The notes below the pieces were generated by a model, which saw nothing but the letters and a program-made list of their open reading frames with translations, had not been told where the DNA came from and ran no database searches. Positions 35,327 to 43,506 of a stretch of 64,000 nt of DNA are shown one piece after another. Position 1 is the first letter of the stretch. Each line of letters starts with the position of its first letter. Position numbers and translations under genes: made by a program. The stretch comes from DT-110 sp030148525 (GTDB lineage Bacteria > Bacteroidota > Bacteroidia > Chitinophagales > Saprospiraceae): positions 868,001 through 932,000 of the forward strand of contig OZ245751.1 in NCBI GenBank assembly GCA_965227445.1, given 5' to 3'.

Positions 35327-37135
35327 ATGGAGTTACGAAACATCGCCATTATTGCCCACGTCGACCATGGTAAAACTACCCTGGTAGACAAGATGATATT
35401 GGCCGGTCAGCTCTTCCAGGACCACGAAAAGCCGGGAGAATTGATTATGGATAATAATGAATTGGAGAGGGAGCGAGGCATTACCATCCTGGCGAAGAAC
35501 GTATCGATCCGATACAAGGACACCAAGATCAACATCATTGATACCCCTGGTCACAGCGACTTCGGGGGTGAAGTGGAGCGGGTCTTGAATATGGCCGATG
35601 GCGTACTGCTTCTGGTAGATGCCTTTGAAGGGCCTATGCCGCAAACGCGATTTGTATTGCAAAAAGCCATCCAATTGGGCCTGAAACCCATTGTGGTTAT
35701 CAATAAAGTCGATAAAGAAAACTGTACCCCGGAGGAAGTACACGAAGCAGTGTTCGACCTCATGGCCAATTTGGACGCTTCGGAGGATCAGCTGGATTTT
35801 CCCGCTGTATACGGATCGGCTAAGTTCGGTTGGATGAATGACCATTGGGAGGACCAAAATGATAACATTTTCCCGCTGCTCGATGCTATCCTGGAACACA
35901 TCCCGGAACCAGAAGTAGCGGAGGGTACCCCTCAGATGCTTATTACTTCACTGGACTACTCCAGCTTTATCGGCCGGATCGCCATCGGACGACTTCACCG
36001 GGGTTCCCTGAAGGATGGCCAAATGGTTACCCTTTGCAAGAGCGACGGCTCCTTTCAAAAGAGCCGTATCCGCGGCTTATACGTCTTTGATGGCTTTGAA
36101 AAAATTAAGGTAGATGATGTTCAGGCCGGCGAAATCTGTGCGATTACCGGTCTGGAAGGGTTCGAGATCGGTGACACTATTGCCGATCCCGAAAATCCCG
36201 AGCCCCTCGATCGCATTGCGATTGATGAGCCAACCATGAGCATGGTCTTTACCATTAATGATTCTCCGTTTTTCGGTCAGGAAGGAAAGTATGTGACTTC
36301 GCGTCACGTAAAAGAGCGCCTGGAAAAGGAGCTTGAAAGGAACCTGGCTCTTCGGGTCGAAGAAACCGACTCAGCGGATACGTTCCGGGTGTATGGTCGC
36401 GGTGTCCTTCACCTGGCCGTGTTAATCGAGACCATGCGCCGCGAAGGCTATGAATTACAGATCGGTCAGCCCCAGGTAATTACCAAGATGGTTGATGGCG
36501 TACAGCACGAACCGGTCGAGGAGCTCACCATAGATATTCCGGAGGCTATTTCCGGTACAGCTATCGATATGGTGACTCGCCGCAAAGGACTCATGCTGTC
36601 GATGGAACCCAAAGGCGATCGCATGCTGCTGAAATTTGAGATCCCCTCGCGTGGTATCATCGGACTGCGTAATCAGATGTTAACCAATACCGCCGGTGAA
36701 GCAATTATGACGCATCGTTTCCTGGAGTTTCAGCCTCATAAAGGAGATATTCCCGGTCGTATCAACGGCTCCCTGATCTCCATGGAGACGGGAACATCTA
36801 TCCCTTACAGTATCAATAACCTGCAGGATCGCGGTATTTTCTTCATTGGTTCCAGTGAAGATATCTACGAAGGACAGGTTGTGGGGGAAAACAGCCGCGC
36901 AGGTGACCTCGTCGTGAACCTGACCAAGACGAAGAAGCTCACAAATATGCGTTCGTCGGGTGCCGACGATAAGACCAAGCTGATTCCTCCCCGCAGGTTT
37001 ACCCTGGAGGAGGCCCTGGAATACATTCAGGCCGACGAATACGTCGAAGTGACCCCGGAGTCCCTGCGGTTACGCAAAATCCTGTTGAAAGAGCACGAAC
37101 GCAAACGCGCAAAAAATGCAGCTCTGAGTAACTAA
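35327..37135 (+). CDS. typA: Ribosome-associated GTPase TypA/BipA
   Basis: 602 residues, the full length of the family. G1 loop AHVDHGKTT (10-18), switch I with ERERGITI, G3 DTPGHSDFGGEVERV, G4 NKVDKE, then EF-G-like domains II, III and V and the BipA C-terminal domain (LLKFEIPSRGIIGLRNQMLT; GQVVGENSRAGDLVVN). A translational GTPase that binds the ribosome in the EF-G site and supports assembly and growth under stress or low temperature. Monocistronic; a hairpin repeat begins 8 bases after its stop and a terminator follows. Confidence 0.97.
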   Translation: MELRNIAIIAHVDHGKTTLVDKMILAGQLFQDHEKPGELIMDNNELERERGITILAKNVSIRYKDTKINIIDTPGHSDFGGEVERVLNMADGVLLLVDAFEGPMPQTRFVLQKAIQLGLKPIVVINKVDKENCTPEEVHEAVFDLMANLDASEDQLDFPAVYGSAKFGWMNDHWEDQNDNIFPLLDAILEHIPEPEVAEGTPQMLITSLDYSSFIGRIAIGRLHRGSLKDGQMVTLCKSDGSFQKSRIRGLYVFDGFEKIKVDDVQAGEICAITGLEGFEIGDTIADPENPEPLDRIAIDEPTMSMVFTINDSPFFGQEGKYVTSRHVKERLEKELERNLALRVEETDSADTFRVYGRGVLHLAVLIETMRREGYELQIGQPQVITKMVDGVQHEPVEELTIDIPEAISGTAIDMVTRRKGLMLSMEPKGDRMLLKFEIPSRGIIGLRNQMLTNTAGEAIMTHRFLEFQPHKGDIPGRINGSLISMETGTSIPYSINNLQDRGIFFIGSSEDIYEGQVVGENSRAGDLVVNLTKTKKLTNMRSSGADDKTKLIPPRRFTLEEALEYIQADEYVEVTPESLRLRKILLKEHERKRAKNAALSN

Positions 37136-37143
37136 GATGAGTT

Positions 37144-37246
37144 TATACCGCTTCCGAAAAGGATTGGGCTTTGCCCAACCTTTTCACGCGAGTATATACT
37201 CGACTCGAAGTGGTTTGGATTCCCAAACCACTTCGTTGTCGGTATA
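37144..37246 (+). repeat. 103-bp three-hairpin repeat, copy at the typA 3' end
   Basis: Identical over its whole length to 61119-61221. Terminal TATACCG/CGGTATA enclose three hairpins: AAAGGATTGGGC with GCCCAACCTTT, the palindrome CGAGTATATACTCG, and CGAAGTGGTTTGG with CCAAACCACTTCG. A diverged inverted copy is at 17771-17892. No coding capacity. Confidence 0.9.
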
Positions 37247-37273
37247 TCTCAAAAATACTTTGAGCATTGATGT

Positions 37274-37317
37274 GAAAAAAAAGCCCCGCTTCCAACTGAT
37301 TGGAGCGGGGCTTTTTT
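37274..37317. terminator. Bidirectional terminator between typA and the isomerase gene
   Basis: GCCCCGC...TCCAA pairs with TTGGA...GCGGGGC (one bulge), flanked by A8 on the left and T6 on the right, so it can serve typA (plus) and the convergent isomerase gene (minus). Confidence 0.88.
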
Positions 37318-37335
37318 GCCGAAAGGCCAGGATGC

Positions 37336-38379
37336 TTAACCCAGATTCATAAAGCACTTTTCCAGCAAGGCTTTGGTGGCTTTGATGCCTTCCGGTTCAG
37401 ACAGCTTGGAGCCTTCGTATTCAATGCCTACATAGCCTGTATACTCGGATTTGTGAACCATATCGATCATGCGTTGAAAGTCGATAGTCGTTTCGTTCCC
37501 GTTCTCGTCGAAGTCGTAGGACTTGGCACTCACTCCCTGGGCGTAAGGCAGTAATTCATTGACCCCGAGGTATCGGTCATAGGACCGCTCACAATCCCCG
37601 GTGGGGGACCCTTCGATGCAGAAGTTTCCAAAATCGGGCAGCGTGCCGCAGTACGGATCGTTCACCTCATTAATTACTCCGGCCAGCCATTTGCCATCGG
37701 AGGAATAACCGCCATGATTCTCCACAATGATGTGAATGTCCTTTGATTTGCCGTATTCGGTCAGGGCTCTCAGTCCATCAACAGCCTGGGCCGCAACTGA
37801 GCTGGGGGTACCTTCTCCGGCTGCATTGACCCGAATGCTGTGACATCCTAAATTTGCAGCAACATCCACCCAGGGGTAATGATTCTCTACTGCCTGCTGT
37901 CGGTTATCGGGATCCGCATCACCCAGATTTCCCAATCCATCACACATGATCAGGAGTGGCTGTACATTGTATTGTGCACATTGCTCCTTAAACCTTTCCC
38001 AGTAGTTGGCATCATCCACCTTTCCGAGGTAGAAGGTATTGACCAGTTCAATACCATAGATATTGTATTGCTCGGCTGCGATCTTTGGAAAGTCGTCGGG
38101 TGATAGGGGTGCCGGATTGGGGGTGTTTTGGTTTTCCGCCGCTGATTGTCGGTAGTAGGCACGGGCTTTTTCCGGGCTGTCGCCAAAAAATGATTTGTGC
38201 AATGACCATTGGGCCAACGAAATGGAAAGGCCGGCAGTAGCGGCATCAGATGTATCCATGGTATCCGATTCTGAGTCCTCGGTAGTAGAGGTGTTTTGAC
38301 ATCCGGAGAGCCAGATACCGGAGCCAATAGCACCGGAAACCAGACTGAATTGCTTTAAGAATTGACGGCGGTTGTTCAT
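37336..38379 (-). CDS. Tat-exported sugar phosphate isomerase/epimerase-like TIM-barrel protein
   Basis: 347 residues from ATG 38379, which gives a twin-arginine signal (MNNRRQFLKQFSLVSGAIGS) ending in SGC, so it may be a Tat lipoprotein; the frame extending to 38433 is not preferred. The mature domain is an AP-endonuclease-2-type TIM barrel (xylose-isomerase-like): IYGIELVNTFYLG, IHIIVENHGGYSS (Glu/His metal site), GTLPDFGNFCI, YAQGVSAKSYDF and GYVGIEYEG. Such proteins often act on sugars or inositol derivatives in the periplasm. It lies 126 bp behind SusD pair 2, beyond a terminator, suggesting a shared nutrient pathway. Confidence 0.85.
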   Translation of the reverse strand: MNNRRQFLKQFSLVSGAIGSGIWLSGCQNTSTTEDSESDTMDTSDAATAGLSISLAQWSLHKSFFGDSPEKARAYYRQSAAENQNTPNPAPLSPDDFPKIAAEQYNIYGIELVNTFYLGKVDDANYWERFKEQCAQYNVQPLLIMCDGLGNLGDADPDNRQQAVENHYPWVDVAANLGCHSIRVNAAGEGTPSSVAAQAVDGLRALTEYGKSKDIHIIVENHGGYSSDGKWLAGVINEVNDPYCGTLPDFGNFCIEGSPTGDCERSYDRYLGVNELLPYAQGVSAKSYDFDENGNETTIDFQRMIDMVHKSEYTGYVGIEYEGSKLSEPEGIKATKALLEKCFMNLG

Positions 38380-38433
38380 TGTTTTTACTGGGAATATACA
38401 AACCAGCTGTTGTAAACACAGCACCGAGAACAT

Positions 38434-38463
38434 AAAAAAGCCCCGGCACCACTTGGTGCCGGG
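38434..38463 (-). terminator. Terminator behind susD copy 2
   Basis: On the minus strand CCCGGCACC pairs with GGTGCCGGG (4-nt loop) and is followed by CTTTTTT. Confidence 0.88.
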
Positions 38464-38504
38464 ACCTACTCACGTTTTCATGATGAAAAAAACGCTCACA
38501 GTTC

Positions 38505-39914
38505 CTAGTAACCAGGATTCTGGGTAATATTTGAGTTCACATCAATTTCTGCCTGCGGGATCGGGTTGTAGACCTGATCATCGTCCCAGTTCACGGTAAA
38601 CTCCTCAAAGGTGCGGAACTTCGTCCAGCTGCGCTGGCGACGAGTCAGGTCGTACAGGCGGTCTCCTTCAAAGGCAAATTCCTTGCGACGCTCGAGGATG
38701 ATGGCATCGATCAGGTCATCACCGGTAGCAGTGGAAGGGGTGTAACCGGGGTCAACCCGACTGGCGACTGCGTCGAGGTCGGCGCGGGCACCGTCCTCAT
38801 CACCTTGCTCGGCACGAGCTTCGGCACGGATCAGGTACATATCGGCCAGGCGCAGGATTTTATAGTAATCCTGCCCCGTTTCACCGTTGGGGTATTTCCC
38901 TTCCGGGAAAAGGGCATCGCGTTCACCATCAAGGCGATCACCACGGATCATGACCTTGCGGCGTCCGTCGGTATCTGAATAGGTATCGAAGAGGTCTTCC
39001 GTAGCCAGGATATCACCGTAGCCGTCCTGATCGTAGATACCACCGATGGAGTTTACACCACCGTTGTCGGTGGGGGTGTTGATCAGGGTGAAGATGTCTT
39101 CACTACCTACATTGGCACCCCAGGAGGCCAGCCAGGCAGAGGTGTCAGGGTAAAGGCTGTAGCGTCCGGAGTTGATAACCTCCGTTGCCATACTTTCGGC
39201 CATTGCCCACTCTTCCATGTAGAGGTAGACTTTTGCCAGCAGTGCCTGTGCACCCTCCTTGCTAAAGCGTCCGTCTTCTTCCAGTGTCATCAGGTCAATG
39301 GCGGTTTCCAGGTCGCTAACGATCTGCTGGTAGACGGTGGCTACCGATTCACGGCTGGGGGTAATGATCTCACCGGTGGTTCCTTCGTTATTGAAGGGCA
39401 CCCCGGGGCTGGCACCTCCATCGGCAGAGAAGGGACGGGCAAAATTGCGCACCAGGTTCCAGTAGGATAAGGCACGAACGGCGTGCATTTCACCCACCCG
39501 GTTATCGGCTTCGACTTGTTCAGAACTGAGTATGTCCGCGTCACCTACATTATTGATAACGTTGGACGCATTGACGATGGTCTGGTATCCTTCGACCCAT
39601 TGACCCAACGCACGACCCGACTGGGCCGTGTTGTTATACTGGTCGAATCCAAGATAGCGACCGGCATTCTTAGAGCTGATATAGACATTATCGGCCCGCA
39701 GATCGGGAATGAGTAGCAGATCCCAACGGTATGAATTCTCATCAGTAACCAGGTTGTTGTACACACCCAGCACAGCTGCATTGAGGGAGTTCAGGTCCGT
39801 CACGGCACTACTGATGGAAAGGGACTGCTGAGGTTCTATTTCCAGGAAGTCTTCCCCGCAGGAAAACAAACCCAGCAATCCTAGGAATAAACATGATTTA
39901 AGTATGCGTAGCAT
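38505..39914 (-). CDS. SusD/RagB-family outer-membrane lipoprotein (pair 2)
   Basis: 469 residues. Lipoprotein signal with lipobox LFSC (Cys 19). SusD features: FLEIEPQQSLSIS close to the N-terminus, AVRALSYWNLVRNFARPF, YKILRLADMYLIRAEARAEQ and the closing IILERRKEFAFEGDRLYDLT, then YNPIPQAEIDVN. Surface nutrient-binding partner of the SusC encoded 31 bp upstream. Not similar enough to pair 1 to be a recent duplicate. Confidence 0.95.
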   Translation of the reverse strand: MLRILKSCLFLGLLGLFSCGEDFLEIEPQQSLSISSAVTDLNSLNAAVLGVYNNLVTDENSYRWDLLLIPDLRADNVYISSKNAGRYLGFDQYNNTAQSGRALGQWVEGYQTIVNASNVINNVGDADILSSEQVEADNRVGEMHAVRALSYWNLVRNFARPFSADGGASPGVPFNNEGTTGEIITPSRESVATVYQQIVSDLETAIDLMTLEEDGRFSKEGAQALLAKVYLYMEEWAMAESMATEVINSGRYSLYPDTSAWLASWGANVGSEDIFTLINTPTDNGGVNSIGGIYDQDGYGDILATEDLFDTYSDTDGRRKVMIRGDRLDGERDALFPEGKYPNGETGQDYYKILRLADMYLIRAEARAEQGDEDGARADLDAVASRVDPGYTPSTATGDDLIDAIILERRKEFAFEGDRLYDLTRRQRSWTKFRTFEEFTVNWDDDQVYNPIPQAEIDVNSNITQNPGY

Positions 39915-39945
39915 AGGTTATTCTTTTTGTTGTGAGCGAATGAAT

Positions 39946-42900
39946 TTAGAAGGATACATCCAGACCAAAGGTGAAGGTCCGCGGGATAGGTATCTCCTGA
40001 TCAATGACTCCATTAGCATCGGTCCGTGGGTCGCGCTCCAGGCGGTCATCCTTCACGTAAACCCAGAGGTTACTTCCGGAAACAAACATGCGTGCTGATT
40101 GCAGTCTCGCCTTAGACACCAGTGATTGAGGGAAGCTATAGGACAAGGTTACATCCCGTAAAGAGATGAAGCTGCCGTCGTACAGGAAGCGCGTAGACCG
40201 GGACCCCGAGTTGGAGTTGTTTCCAAATACAAATTGTGGGGTATCGGTAACATCGCCGGGTTGCTGCCAACGACGCTCGTAAATGGACCGTGCCAGGTTA
40301 CCCGTGGTACTGAATCCACGTGCACCATCGGTGTGGGTAAAGCGGTGCCAGGTGTGGAGGATCTGACGCCCCCAGTCAAAGTTGAACAAGGTGGTCAGAG
40401 AGAACCCTTTATAGCGGAAGGTATTGGAGAGCCCTCCGAAGAAATCGGGATCCGAAGTTCCTTGCTGGTAAAGCCCCGCTTCCGCATATTCGGTAGTGAT
40501 TTCTGTCTCGGTTTCATCCACGTACCAGGTTGCCTGGCCGGTTTCGGTATCTACGCCGGCGTAGCCGCGCATGTACCAGGTATTCCAGGGTTGCCCAACC
40601 GCACGGAAACGTGAACCATCGGGGAAGTCACCTTCGGGCAGCGATAACACTTCGTTTTTGTTAAACGAAATATTAAAACTGGTGGTCCATTCAAAACCGT
40701 TGTTTCGGCCCTGTACATTGACCGTGTTCAGCTGGAATTCCACCCCGCGGTTTTCCAATTCACCGATATTACTGGTTACAGAAGTCACCCCATTGGTAGG
40801 GGATACCGGGCGGTTGAAGAGCAGGCTGGACGTGCGGCGGTTATACACATCGACAATGAAATTGACACGGTTCCACAGTCCCAGTTCCACACCAACGTTG
40901 AAGGGCTTATTCACCTCCCAGGTCAGACCTGCATTTTCCAGTTGATCCAGGATTATACCCGGGCTGTCCAGGTAATCAGCACCGGTACCGTACAAACCAC
41001 GGGAAGCAAAATTACCGATGGCTTCGTTACCATTTTCACCGTAGCTGGCGCGCAGGCGGAGGTTGGTAACCGCCGGGAAGCTGGTCATGAAATCAAAGCG
41101 ATCGAGGTTAACACCCACACCTGCCGACCAGAATATACCGTAGCGCTCATCGGCACCGAAGCGACTTGACCCGTCGCGGCGCACCGTACCGTTGATGTAG
41201 TACTTGCTCTTGAAGTTATAACTGGTATTCAGAAAGAACGACTCAATGCGGTTTTCCGTGCGGAATCCACTAATGAATTCAGGTTCTGATCCGTTATCCA
41301 GGGAGGTCAGGTTCGGGAAGGCAAAGTTCCGCTGGAGGGTTTGGGTCGCATCTGTGGTGAATTTTTGAGCTTCGTGACCCAGGGTGACGTCGATACCGTG
41401 GGCATCGTTCAGGTAAGCGGTATACTTCAGCATATTCCGCACGATCCAGTTGTTGCGGATGTCAAAGTCGCTCTCACCGTATCCGTTCCGCGAAGCACCG
41501 GTACCGAAATCGGGGATGAAGAAGGTTTCATCCTGCCCGACAATGCGGTTGATACTTACGTAGGGTACATAAGTCAGCCCATCCAGTGGCAATTTCACCT
41601 CGGCGTTTATGGATCCCAATAAATTGGTGATCATGGAACGGTCGGTGTTCTCGATAGCTTCACCCACGGGATTAAAGCCGGCATTAATGGCCAGGTTGTA
41701 GCTTCCATCCGGATTATACACTGGTTGAACCGGTACAAAACGGAATATCGAACGCACCGGATTGGCGAATGCACCCCCTCCGGGTACGGTGTTTTGAGTA
41801 GTATGTGAAGCACTTACATTTACCCCAATATTTAACCAGTCCGACATTTCCGTATTCAGATTCAGACGACCAGACAAACGTTCAAAATCGGTGGAAATGA
41901 TTGTACCGTCATTTTGCTGGTATCCACCTGAGGCGAAAAACGTCGTCTTATCATTACCGCCACTAACCGACAGGTTGGTTTGGGTGAAATTCCCTTGCTG
42001 GGTAATCTCATCAAACCAATCGGTGTCGATAGAGGGATCGGCGATATTGTCATTGATAATAGCATTGGCCTCTGCTTCGTTGGCCGCATCACCGGAATTG
42101 ATTAGGCCCTCGCGTATCAATTCCAGGTATTCGGCTGTATTGAGTGGCCGTAGTTCGTCGGCCAGTGAAACATCATTGATACCTGTTTGTACGCTTAAGT
42201 TTACCCTTGGTGCTCCTGATTGCCCTTGTTTGGTGGTAATAATGATTACACCATTCGCACCACGAGAACCATAGATTGCGGTCGCCGAGGCATCTTTCAG
42301 TACCTGGATGTCGGCAATATCCTGTGGGTTCAGCCCCGCCAGCGGGGTAGAGGTAGTGGACTCATTACCGATGTTCTCATTGATTACGGGAATACCATCG
42401 ATTACGTAGAGCGGGTTTGTACCCGCATTGATAGAACCCAGGCCGCGAATTTGCACATTCTGGAATGCACCGGGCTGTCCGCTACCCTGGTTTACCTGTA
42501 ATCCGGCTACGTTACCCTGCAGGCTTTCAACCAGGGTGGAACGCGGAGCCTGTGAAATCCGGTCAACCGGAGCTTTTACCGCAGCCCCCGTATAGGAAGA
42601 TCGGGATTGCTCCCCGTAACCGGTAACCACTACCTCATCGAGGATCAGGTTATCGGGAGCCAGTGCTACCTCCAGGTTGGTTTCGGTCGACAGGGTGTAT
42701 TCCTGAGTAGCGAATCCAGTGTAGGTGAAAACCAGGGTTTGGCCAACATTGGCCTCAATACTAAAGGTGCCGTCAATGTCGGTGGCAACTCCGGTATTAG
42801 TGCCTTTGATCAGTACCGTAGCACCGATTAAAGGCTGGTTGTCTTCGGTGCCGACAACCGTTCCCGTGTAGGTTAACTGGGCATTAGCCCGAAACCCGAA

Positions 42901-42951
42901 TGCCGTAATCAGCATGCATAACAGGAACATGAAACGTCTGCTTAGTCTCAT
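39946..42951 (-). CDS. SusC/RagA-family TonB-dependent outer-membrane transporter (pair 2)
   Basis: 1001 residues. Signal peptide ending ANAQ (about 25), carboxypeptidase-like beta-sandwich (YTGTVVGTEDNQPLIGATVL onward), plug with LYVIDGIPVINENIG and ATAIYGSRGANGVIIITTKQ, then the barrel with the terminal strand TFTFGLDVSF. First gene of a SusCD operon followed by a periplasmic sugar isomerase/epimerase, so a sugar or cyclitol derivative is a reasonable guess for the substrate, not a demonstrated one. Confidence 0.96.
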   Translation of the reverse strand: MRLSRRFMFLLCMLITAFGFRANAQLTYTGTVVGTEDNQPLIGATVLIKGTNTGVATDIDGTFSIEANVGQTLVFTYTGFATQEYTLSTETNLEVALAPDNLILDEVVVTGYGEQSRSSYTGAAVKAPVDRISQAPRSTLVESLQGNVAGLQVNQGSGQPGAFQNVQIRGLGSINAGTNPLYVIDGIPVINENIGNESTTSTPLAGLNPQDIADIQVLKDASATAIYGSRGANGVIIITTKQGQSGAPRVNLSVQTGINDVSLADELRPLNTAEYLELIREGLINSGDAANEAEANAIINDNIADPSIDTDWFDEITQQGNFTQTNLSVSGGNDKTTFFASGGYQQNDGTIISTDFERLSGRLNLNTEMSDWLNIGVNVSASHTTQNTVPGGGAFANPVRSIFRFVPVQPVYNPDGSYNLAINAGFNPVGEAIENTDRSMITNLLGSINAEVKLPLDGLTYVPYVSINRIVGQDETFFIPDFGTGASRNGYGESDFDIRNNWIVRNMLKYTAYLNDAHGIDVTLGHEAQKFTTDATQTLQRNFAFPNLTSLDNGSEPEFISGFRTENRIESFFLNTSYNFKSKYYINGTVRRDGSSRFGADERYGIFWSAGVGVNLDRFDFMTSFPAVTNLRLRASYGENGNEAIGNFASRGLYGTGADYLDSPGIILDQLENAGLTWEVNKPFNVGVELGLWNRVNFIVDVYNRRTSSLLFNRPVSPTNGVTSVTSNIGELENRGVEFQLNTVNVQGRNNGFEWTTSFNISFNKNEVLSLPEGDFPDGSRFRAVGQPWNTWYMRGYAGVDTETGQATWYVDETETEITTEYAEAGLYQQGTSDPDFFGGLSNTFRYKGFSLTTLFNFDWGRQILHTWHRFTHTDGARGFSTTGNLARSIYERRWQQPGDVTDTPQFVFGNNSNSGSRSTRFLYDGSFISLRDVTLSYSFPQSLVSKARLQSARMFVSGSNLWVYVKDDRLERDPRTDANGVIDQEIPIPRTFTFGLDVSF

Positions 42952-43433
42952 AATTTAGTGGATTAGATGAAATAATTAGTATGGGCATAGTTCGCCCTGT
43001 TCAAGTGAGTTCACTTAAAAAGTATTATTTGCTCGTAAAGGACATGGCAAATCCAGGTCGACTTGGTGCAATTGACCAGTCAATGAATAATAAATAAGGG
43101 TCAGCATACCTCTTCCGGGCAGGCGTCGGTTGAAACAACGAAGCTACTGCCGGGCGGTACGACCCTTGCTGGGTGCCACGAATGGCTTGATGATGTTTGT
43201 ATGGACTGAAACCTCAGGTGGGAAACAGTCGGGTGATTACTTGGGGTTAATAACTGTTCGAAATATCAGGGCACTACCAGTAAATAAAAAGTATTTTCGC
43301 TCTTTTTCGGCTAATTGGTTGTGCAGCTGACATAAACAATTGAAATGTGGGTTTCAGGTAGTGTTTTTACTAATTAGTGAATCCCAAATGTAGGCAACCG
43401 AAGCCTTAAATAATTATTTTCTCGATCAACCTA
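42952..43433. other. Intergenic region upstream of SusC pair 2
   Basis: About 480 bp. On the minus strand TACATTTG (complement of 43385-43392) fits the -7 consensus but lies 430 bp from susC and lacks a clear -33 element. No gene or RNA recognised. Confidence 0.4.
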
Positions 43434-43474
43434 TAAAAAAAACACGCTGAACGACGCATGTTGGTCGTTCAGCG
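43434..43474 (-). terminator. Terminator behind the BNR-repeat gene
   Basis: On the minus strand CGCTGAACGAC pairs with GTCGTTCAGCG (11 bp), followed by a T-run (complement of 43434-43442). Confidence 0.88.
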
Positions 43475-43506
43475 CATTTGCCGATATAAAACGGGAGTTG
43501 GTCGAG

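Noticed and set aside
37137..37352. 71-codon open frame behind typA
   Set aside because: Consists of the 103-bp repeat and the terminator hairpin, not protein-coding sequence.
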